From JBIKVP01 sp044356745 (GTDB lineage Bacteria > Pseudomonadota > Alphaproteobacteria > Rhizobiales > Beijerinckiaceae): a DNA stretch of 11,647 nt. The notes under the pieces are model-generated. The model was not told the DNA's origin. It saw nothing but the letters and a program-made list of their open reading frames with translations, and did no database searches. The translations under genes and the position numbers were made by a program. Position 1 is the stretch's first letter; each line of letters starts with the position of its first letter. The stretch spans positions 1-11,647 of the forward strand of contig JBIKVP010000063.1 of the NCBI GenBank assembly GCA_044356745.1. The letters run 5' to 3'. This document shows positions 6,449 to 11,647 of this stretch, one piece after another.

Positions 6449-7408
6449 ATGAACCGATTTCGCTCATTCACAAAGTTTTTTGCGCTCAGCACGATGAGCG
6501 TGATGATCGTGTTTATTGCATTTTCGCTTTGGCTTGATGCACTATGGCTTTATCGCACCGTGCCACCATGGCTCACTGTCACAAAAGGAGCCAATCTTGC
6601 GCTTGATGTTTCAATGCGACGTGTTAAGCCACTGAAAGTATGGCTTTTTCGGCCTGATACGGTACTTGTTGGGAGCTCAGTAGTTTATCGTGGTCTTGAT
6701 CCGCTGGATGTAAATGGCATTGACGTTTATAATCTGGGTTTATCATCATTGATGAGCGATGAGTTGCCTCTTCTGGCCAATGTCTTGCAAGATAGTGAAG
6801 CGCAAACAATTATTCTAGGGCTGGATTATTACATGTTCACGGCGCTCAAAGGCCCACCGCGTCTTGATCAACATTTAAACACAACATATGGACGTTTAAG
6901 ATCGGCTACAAAGCTTTTTATAGGTCTTGATGCGATGAGCGCACTGTTTAAAACGTGGACAGGGCGTGTTGAACCGGGAATATGGCGTGCCAATGGCTAC
7001 AAAGAGACGCCTGATTTCTCACCAGCGGTTACACGTCAAGTTGATGCGGCACAAACCTTTGATCAAACACCTTATCGCCCAGAAACACTTCGATACGTCC
7101 GTGCATTTCTAAACACATTGAAAGATCGCAATGTCATTGTTTATCTCTCGCCCATAACGCAAGCCCAAAAGAGACGTTTTGAGCAAGCCTCTGAACTTGA
7201 AAGTTTAAGTCGCTGGCGCATGGAGATGCATGCCCTTGTTCAAGAAGAACAACGCATTTTTTATGATTTCACGGATGATCATATCTTAGACGATTTTGAT
7301 CCTGAAAAAGGCTCATCAACGCACTGGATTGATAACCTGCATTTTAAACCTGTCGTTGGGCGCTCAATTTTACAGCGTATGACGATGGCTCGAAAATCAC
7401 ATCTATAA
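6449..7408 (+). CDS. Membrane-anchored SGNH/DltD-like protein, function unknown
   Basis: This 319-residue protein has one N-terminal membrane helix (about 11-33) and the rest probably outside the membrane. The outer domain resembles SGNH/DltD-type esterase folds. VLVGSSVVYRGLDP (73-85) looks like block I with Ser76 or Ser77 as nucleophile. VYNLGLSSLMSDEL (93-106) and IILGLDYYMF (121-130) match the pattern of that superfamily. DNLHFKPVVG (295-304) supplies the D-x-x-H acid and base, Asp295 and His298. Such proteins often add or remove acyl groups on envelope polysaccharides, but the substrate here is unknown. The ribosome binding site is weak; the ATG at 6449 is chosen because it gives the membrane anchor. 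A slightly later start is possible. The stop overlaps the convergent glycosyltransferase stop by 6 bp. Confidence 0.7.
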   Translation: MNRFRSFTKFFALSTMSVMIVFIAFSLWLDALWLYRTVPPWLTVTKGANLALDVSMRRVKPLKVWLFRPDTVLVGSSVVYRGLDPLDVNGIDVYNLGLSSLMSDELPLLANVLQDSEAQTIILGLDYYMFTALKGPPRLDQHLNTTYGRLRSATKLFIGLDAMSALFKTWTGRVEPGIWRANGYKETPDFSPAVTRQVDAAQTFDQTPYRPETLRYVRAFLNTLKDRNVIVYLSPITQAQKRRFEQASELESLSRWRMEMHALVQEEQRIFYDFTDDHILDDFDPEKGSSTHWIDNLHFKPVVGRSILQRMTMARKSHL

Positions 7409-8500
7409 TGGATCAATTCGCAAGGATGGTTGCGAGAGATAAGCCAGACGCTTTTGCTCAATGCGTCCTTGTGCAACGCTATCAAGAATCATACCGCATG
7501 CACTGAGCATCACTGCCATTATTGCAATTCCCATCGCAAGAATTGCAGTGGGAAAGCGGGGCACGAGACCTGTTTCAAGATAAGTCAATATAATCGGCAT
7601 CCCGAGCATCAAAGAGACGAAGCCTGCAAACACCGCCATCCCACCATAAAACCGTGCGGGATGTGTTTCTTTGAGTAATCGCACGAAAGTGTCGAGAATT
7701 TTGAGACCATCACGCACGCTATTGAGTTTGGACGCTGACCCCTCAGGCCGCTTGCCATAAGGCAATTCGATTTCAACAACAGGCAGCGCCAGCTCTGATG
7801 CGTGTACTGACATTTCGGTTTCAATTTCAAACCCTTTGGAAAGGGCGGGAAAGCTTTTCACAAAACGCCGCGAAAAGACTCGATAGCCTGAAAAAATATC
7901 TTTGTAGTCATTTGTAAAAAGACGTCGATACAGACTGTTAAAAATACGATTACCTACCGCATGACCGCGCCGCCCTGCATCTTGAACAATATTCATACGT
8001 GCGCCGATTGCCATATCGGCTCGTTCACGCAACATGAGACCAATCAGCTCGGGCGCAGAAGCTGCATCATATGTACCATCACCATCGGCCATGAGATAAA
8101 TATCAGCATCTACTTCCGCAAACATTCGTCTCACGACATGTCCTTTTCCTTTGTGGGTCTCACGAATAACGTGTGCGCCAGCAGCTTGAGCCATAAAGCC
8201 AGTGCTATCCGTTGAAGCGTTATCAAACACATAGATTTTTGCTTGTGGCAGTACGCGGCGAAAATCGCTCACCACCGCAGCAATGGTCATTTCTTCGTTG
8301 TAACAGGGTAAAAGCACAGCAATATTCAGATGGACGGGTAAAGGCAAACTCACAGGTTTTTGATCTGCATCATTTGATCGAGATCCTTTAGGTGTGCTTT
8401 TCGCACGATGACTTTTAGGGCTAGGGTGATTTAAAGCATGAGTAATCGCCTGAGCCTGTTCAGGGGTAAGCAGTGTCGATTGTGCGGGCGAATGCGCCAT
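7403..8500 (-). CDS. Family 2 glycosyltransferase with two C-terminal membrane helices
   Basis: The protein is a GT-A fold enzyme of the polyprenyl-phosphate hexose synthase / GtrB type. Such enzymes move a sugar from a nucleotide donor to a lipid carrier on the cytoplasmic side of the inner membrane. Of its 365 residues, about 58-225 form the catalytic domain: NIAVLLPCYNEE (59-70), VFDNASTDST with Asp93, HKGKGHVVRR (116-125) and the metal site MADGDGTYD with Asp139/Asp141. DIFSGYRVFSR and FEIETEMSVHA follow at about 201-234. Two hydrophobic helices lie at about 285-307 and 317-340. Residues 1-57 are a polar, Ser/Lys/Pro-rich extension outside the family domain and probably disordered. GAGG about eight bases before the ATG supports the long start. 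The exact sugar and acceptor cannot be told from sequence. Confidence 0.88.
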   Translation of the reverse strand: MAHSPAQSTLLTPEQAQAITHALNHPSPKSHRAKSTPKGSRSNDADQKPVSLPLPVHLNIAVLLPCYNEEMTIAAVVSDFRRVLPQAKIYVFDNASTDSTGFMAQAAGAHVIRETHKGKGHVVRRMFAEVDADIYLMADGDGTYDAASAPELIGLMLRERADMAIGARMNIVQDAGRRGHAVGNRIFNSLYRRLFTNDYKDIFSGYRVFSRRFVKSFPALSKGFEIETEMSVHASELALPVVEIELPYGKRPEGSASKLNSVRDGLKILDTFVRLLKETHPARFYGGMAVFAGFVSLMLGMPIILTYLETGLVPRFPTAILAMGIAIMAVMLSACGMILDSVAQGRIEQKRLAYLSQPSLRIDPL

Positions 8501-8640
8501 AAAGCTAACCTCGTATTTGATTTTATTTTCAACATTGACACAAACGCACCTGCTAAAATCTTAATGTGTTTTCTCAAATTAAGGGTGTAATGAATCTTTT
8601 CTCACCAAAAAAACGGGCATCGTGCGTCCCCCCCTTTTGC

Positions 8641-8689
8641 TGAAGGTCAAGGCTTCCTACATTGGAATAAGACATGATGACCTTCATGT
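8641..8689 (+). promoter_or_regulatory. Overlapping inverted repeats and a weak heat-shock promoter candidate upstream of clpB
   Basis: In the 210-bp gap before clpB, TGAAGGTCA (8641-8649) and TGACCTTCA (8678-8686) form a perfect 9-bp inverted repeat with a 28-base loop. A second hairpin, ACATGA (8672-8677) with TCATGT (8684-8689), overlaps its right arm, so the two cannot form together. Inside the loop, CCTACATTGG (8656-8665) resembles the alphaproteobacterial RpoH -10 (CYTATNTNNG, as I recall), with a poor -35, CTTTTG, about 16 bases before. A TTGACA at 8535-8540 lacks a good -10. The ribosome binding site GAGGTGA (8701-8707) is strong and unpaired in both hairpins. ClpB is usually heat-shock induced, so control here is plausible but unproven. 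Confidence 0.3.
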
Positions 8690-8710
8690 TCATCAAGCAA
8701 GAGGTGACTT

Positions 8711-11332
8711 ATGAATCCTGAGCAGTATACCGAGCGCGCCCGTGGCTTTATTCAAGCTGCGCAAACCATCGCCACACGTGAGAACCATCAGCAGATCAGC
8801 CCTGAGCATTTGCTCAAAGCGCTTCTGGATGATCGTGAGGGCATGGCTTCAGGTCTGATTGCCCGTGCGGGTGGGCAAGCCCCTCTCGCCGCTCAGCTCA
8901 ATGAACAAGCTTTATCAAAACAACCTAAAATCACAGGCGCTGGGAGTGGTCAGGTTTATTTGCATCCTCAGCTGGCTCGTGTATTCGCAACGGCAGAAAA
9001 AGCAGCAGAAAAGGCGGGGGATCAATTTGTAAGCGTTGAGCGCTTACTGCTCGCACTTGTCCTTGAAAAAGAGACTGACTCGGGTAAAGCGCTGGCCAAA
9101 GCGGGTGTGACCGCACAAAATCTTAATAACGCCATTGAATCTTTAAGAAAGGGGCGCACCGCTGATTCAGCCACCGCTGAAAATGCTTATGACGCTCTAA
9201 AAAAATATGCCCGCGATCTGACGGAAGCGGCGCGTGAGGGCAAGCTTGATCCCGTCATTGGGCGTGATGAGGAAATTCGCCGCACCATTCAAGTGCTCTC
9301 ACGACGCACAAAAAATAATCCCGTGCTGATTGGCGAACCAGGGGTGGGTAAAACCGCCATCGTTGAAGGCTTGGCACTGCGGATTATCAATGGCGATGTT
9401 CCTGAAAGCCTGAAAGAAAAATCCCTGATGGCGCTTGATATGGGGGCGTTGATTGCAGGGGCAAAATATCGCGGTGAATTTGAAGAGCGTTTGAAAGCTG
9501 TTCTGAATGAAGTGACATCCTCTGATGGCGGGATCATCCTTTTTATTGACGAAATGCATACGCTTGTCGGCGCGGGAAAAGCAGATGGCGCGATGGATGC
9601 CTCAAACCTTCTCAAACCCGCCCTTGCACGTGGTGAATTGCACTGTGTGGGCGCAACCACCCTCGATGAATATCGCAAGCATGTTGAAAAAGATGCGGCA
9701 CTCGCACGGCGTTTTCAGCCCGTATTCGTGAGCGAACCCACCGTTGAAGATACGATCTCGATTTTACGTGGCCTGAAAGAAAAATATGAACAGCATCACG
9801 GTGTACGCATCACTGATAGCGCGATTGTCGCCGCCGCTACGCTCTCGAACCGCTATATTACGGATCGTTTTCTCCCCGATAAGGCGATTGATCTGGTGGA
9901 TGAAGCGGCCTCGCGCCTGAGGATGCAGGTGGATTCAAAACCTGAGGAGCTGGATGAACTGGATCGGCGCATCATTCAGCTTAAAATTGAGCAAGAAGCG
10001 CTTAAAAAAGAAACCGACACCGCCTCCAAAGATCGCCTTGCTAAACTCACGAAAGAACTGGCTGAGCTTGAAGAAACAGCGGGCGAACTCACCAGTCGCT
10101 GGAAAGCAGAAAAAGACAAACTCGGCAAAGCCGCTGATCTCAAAAAGAAGCTGGACGAATTGCGCATTGAACTGGCTCAAGCACAACGTCAGGGCGATTA
10201 TCAACGCGCTGGAGAACTCACCTACGGCATTATTCCCGCTCTTGAAAAAGAGCTGGTTGATGTTGAAAGCAAAGCGCAAAAAGGGGCGCTCGTTGAAGAA
10301 GCGGTTACCCCTGATCACGTCGCGCATGTGGTTTCGCGCTGGACGGGTGTGCCTGTTGATAAAATGTTAGAGGGCGAAAAAGATAAGCTTCTCAAAATGG
10401 AGCTTGAGCTTGCGCGACGCGTGATCGGGCAAGCCGAGGCTATCTCAGCTGTTTCAACCGCCGTGCGCCGCGCCCGTGCGGGACTGCAAGACCCCAACCG
10501 TCCCATTGGCTCGTTTATGTTTTTGGGACCCACTGGGGTTGGTAAAACCGAACTCACCAAAGCGCTTGCATCGTTTTTATTTGATGATGATACCGCTATG
10601 GTGCGTCTTGATATGTCTGAATATATGGAAAAGCATTCGGTTGCCCGTTTGATTGGCGCGCCTCCTGGCTACGTCGGCTATGAAGAGGGGGGCGCGTTGA
10701 CTGAAAGCGTGCGTCGTCGCCCCTATCAGGTGGTGCTGTTTGATGAGATTGAAAAGGCGCATCCTGATGTGTTCAACGTCTTGCTTCAGGTGCTTGATGA
10801 TGGACGGCTCACCGATGGACAAGGGCGCACCGTTGATTTTCGCAATGTTCTGATCATCATGACCTCAAATCTGGGATCAGATTATCTTGTTAATCAGCTT
10901 GAGGGACAAGACACGGATCAGGTGAGGGATGACGTGATGAATGTGGTGCGTCATCACTTCCGCCCTGAATTTTTAAACCGTGTCGATGATATTATCCTCT
11001 TTCATCGCCTCAAGAAAAATCAGATGAGCGCAATTGTTGATATTCAGATGAAGCGCCTTTTAAAGCTGCTGGAAGATCGCAAAATAACGCTAGATGTTTC
11101 TGACGAGGCGCGGCAATGGCTTGCGGATAAAGGCTATGATCCCACCTATGGCGCCCGCCCCCTCAAGCGTGTGATTCAGAAATATGTGCAAGATCCACTT
11201 GCTGAAATGATTTTATCAGGCACGGTAAAAGACAGTGAAAATGTTGTAATTTCCACCGAATCTGGCGCGTTGAAAGTGGGCAATACGCTTTTGGGGCATG
11301 AAACAAAACCACTCAAAGTTGTGGTGAATTGA
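8711..11332 (+). CDS. clpB: ATP-dependent disaggregase chaperone ClpB
   Basis: ClpB is a cytoplasmic hexameric AAA+ chaperone that, with DnaK, pulls proteins out of aggregates after heat stress. The 873-residue protein is complete (E. coli has 857). Order: Clp N-domain (1 to about 145); first ATPase domain with Walker A GEPGVGKT (208-215), pore loop KYRG (Tyr253), Walker B LFIDE (Asp280, Glu281) and arginine fingers Arg333/Arg334; coiled-coil middle domain (about 410-530), which distinguishes ClpB from ClpA and ClpC; second ATPase domain with Walker A GPTGVGKT (606-613), pore loop GYVGYEEGG (Tyr654) and Walker B VLFDE (Asp678, Glu679); and a C-terminal domain with YGARPLKRVIQ. No ClpP-binding IGF/L loop is apparent. 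GAGGTGA lies four bases before the ATG. It is transcribed alone and diverges from the glycosyltransferase gene. Confidence 0.98.
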   Translation: MNPEQYTERARGFIQAAQTIATRENHQQISPEHLLKALLDDREGMASGLIARAGGQAPLAAQLNEQALSKQPKITGAGSGQVYLHPQLARVFATAEKAAEKAGDQFVSVERLLLALVLEKETDSGKALAKAGVTAQNLNNAIESLRKGRTADSATAENAYDALKKYARDLTEAAREGKLDPVIGRDEEIRRTIQVLSRRTKNNPVLIGEPGVGKTAIVEGLALRIINGDVPESLKEKSLMALDMGALIAGAKYRGEFEERLKAVLNEVTSSDGGIILFIDEMHTLVGAGKADGAMDASNLLKPALARGELHCVGATTLDEYRKHVEKDAALARRFQPVFVSEPTVEDTISILRGLKEKYEQHHGVRITDSAIVAAATLSNRYITDRFLPDKAIDLVDEAASRLRMQVDSKPEELDELDRRIIQLKIEQEALKKETDTASKDRLAKLTKELAELEETAGELTSRWKAEKDKLGKAADLKKKLDELRIELAQAQRQGDYQRAGELTYGIIPALEKELVDVESKAQKGALVEEAVTPDHVAHVVSRWTGVPVDKMLEGEKDKLLKMELELARRVIGQAEAISAVSTAVRRARAGLQDPNRPIGSFMFLGPTGVGKTELTKALASFLFDDDTAMVRLDMSEYMEKHSVARLIGAPPGYVGYEEGGALTESVRRRPYQVVLFDEIEKAHPDVFNVLLQVLDDGRLTDGQGRTVDFRNVLIIMTSNLGSDYLVNQLEGQDTDQVRDDVMNVVRHHFRPEFLNRVDDIILFHRLKKNQMSAIVDIQMKRLLKLLEDRKITLDVSDEARQWLADKGYDPTYGARPLKRVIQKYVQDPLAEMILSGTVKDSENVVISTESGALKVGNTLLGHETKPLKVVVN

Positions 11333-11342
11333 TAATATATTT

Positions 11343-11498
11343 TGTCATTGCGAGGGAGCCGTCAGGCGCACGATGCAATCCGGAAAATAGGCAAATAGTG
11401 AGTAGCGAATAGCCAATATTGTTCTATTCGCTATTCGCTATGCATTATTCGCTCAAAACTGGATTGCCACGCCTCTTTTCAAAAGGCTCGCAATGACA
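11343..11498. repeat. Nested palindromic dispersed repeat downstream of clpB
   Basis: The element starts 10 nt after the clpB stop. TGTCATTGCGAG (11343-11354) and CTCGCAATGACA (11487-11498) are perfect 12-bp outer arms. Inside lie GCAATCC (11375-11381) with GGATTGC (11461-11467), and inside those AGCGAATAG (11404-11412) with CTATTCGCT (11424-11432), followed by a second CTATTCG copy. Three nested shells of this kind, with the TCATTGCGAG edge and GCAATCC/GGATTGC arms, are typical of small palindromic repeats scattered between genes in many alphaproteobacteria and other bacteria. It may form the 3' end of the clpB transcript, since I see no separate U-tract terminator. No transposase gene is present. 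Confidence 0.75.
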
Positions 11499-11523
11499 GA
11501 TAAGACTCATATATTTTTCATGT

Positions 11524-11647
11524 TATACCCCTCGTGAGTGAAGAGTTGGCGTTATCTTTTTATTAAGGTTGTTTTGATTCCAATTTGGTATGGGTACGCT
11601 TTTAGAACCAGACCAACGTCAGGAGCTTTTGAAACGCCACCGCACCG
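11524..11647 (+). mobile_element. Right insertion-sequence end (IS630-like), truncated by contig edge
   Basis: These bases are the exact reverse complement of 1-124. The inner edge begins TATACCCCTCGTGAGTG, and the element runs rightward through a leader of about 65 bp into the transposase-like frame. It lies 25 bp past the nested palindrome. Because both copies are identical and the sequence ends at the same base in each, the contig appears to stop where the assembler could no longer separate two copies. Recombination between copies in this orientation would invert the 11.4-kb segment between them. Confidence 0.72.
11590..11647 (+). CDS. IS630-family transposase, N-terminal fragment (right copy)
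   Basis: The ATG at 11590 opens a frame that runs to the contig edge and encodes the same 19 residues as the left copy (MGTLLEPDQRQELLKRHRT). An in-frame TGA at 11575 bars an upstream ATG start. No strong Shine-Dalgarno sequence is seen, as is common for insertion-sequence transposases, which are kept weakly expressed. Everything from the helix-turn-helix onward, including the catalytic residues, is outside the window, so activity cannot be judged. Confidence 0.55.
   Translation, partial: MGTLLEPDQRQELLKRHRT

Noticed and set aside
9935..10370. Long open frames in other phases across the clpB middle domain
   Set aside because: They are shadows of the highly charged coiled-coil coding sequence of clpB, which is complete and has every family motif in its own frame.
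11404..11449. CTATTCG repeats as a CRISPR or tandem-repeat array
   Set aside because: There are only two tandem 7-base units plus scattered partial copies, all explained as arms of the nested palindrome. There are no spacers and no cas genes.
1..11647. Terminal inverted repeats as telomeres of a linear plasmid or phage
   Set aside because: The repeats carry the beginning of a transposase-like gene reading outward and end at an arbitrary point of that frame. The cargo is chromosomal housekeeping, with no replication or phage genes.
1..11647. Composite transposon with pnt to clpB as cargo
   Set aside because: Two flanking copies alone do not show joint movement. The genes between are core functions on both strands with separate promoters, and no single target duplication can be checked.

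Overview
The window looks like a complete assembly contig from an alphaproteobacterium of moderate GC (roughly 45-50% in the housekeeping genes). Three things point to this class: the three-piece proton-translocating transhydrogenase (separate PntAA, PntAB and PntB, as in Rhodospirillum rubrum), the small aa3-type cytochrome oxidase subunit IV directly upstream of it, and the palindromic intergenic repeats that begin GTCATTGC. The order cannot be fixed from this sequence. Both ends are the same 124-bp sequence in opposite orientation. It carries the first 19 codons of what looks like an IS630-family transposase, reading outward on each side. The contig therefore most likely stops inside two identical insertion-sequence copies that the assembler could not resolve, and these are not telomeres.

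Left half, minus strand (about 111-3924): one apparent operon, read right to left. It holds aa3 oxidase subunit IV, pntAA, pntAB, a 91-codon unknown three-helix membrane protein, pntB, and a small lipoprotein whose 3' end is cut by the left insertion sequence. The unknown membrane gene is about 29% GC, against about 50% beside it. It is fitted with 3-4 nt junctions between pntAB and pntB and is the most unusual coding feature here.

Middle (3925-8500): a 247-bp divergent gap leads to a class I fructose-bisphosphate aldolase of the animal type on the plus strand. Next comes a roughly 170-bp train of tight hairpins lying between the convergent aldolase and mepA genes. mepA (LAS-type murein endopeptidase, periplasmic) is on the minus strand. 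Divergent from it is a membrane-anchored SGNH/DltD-like protein, whose stop codon overlaps by 6 bp that of a convergent membrane-bound family 2 glycosyltransferase. mepA, the SGNH-like protein and the glycosyltransferase suggest cell-envelope work, but they do not form one operon.

Right part (8501-11647): a 210-bp gap with overlapping inverted repeats precedes clpB (873 aa, complete, all AAA+ motifs intact). A second nested palindromic repeat begins 10 nt after the clpB stop, followed by the right insertion-sequence end. Most of the window is ordinary chromosomal housekeeping. The accessory signals are the two insertion-sequence ends, the AT-rich gene in the pnt operon and the two palindromic elements. 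I did not find a defence system, a CRISPR array, tRNA or rRNA, and I see no convincing undescribed multi-gene system.
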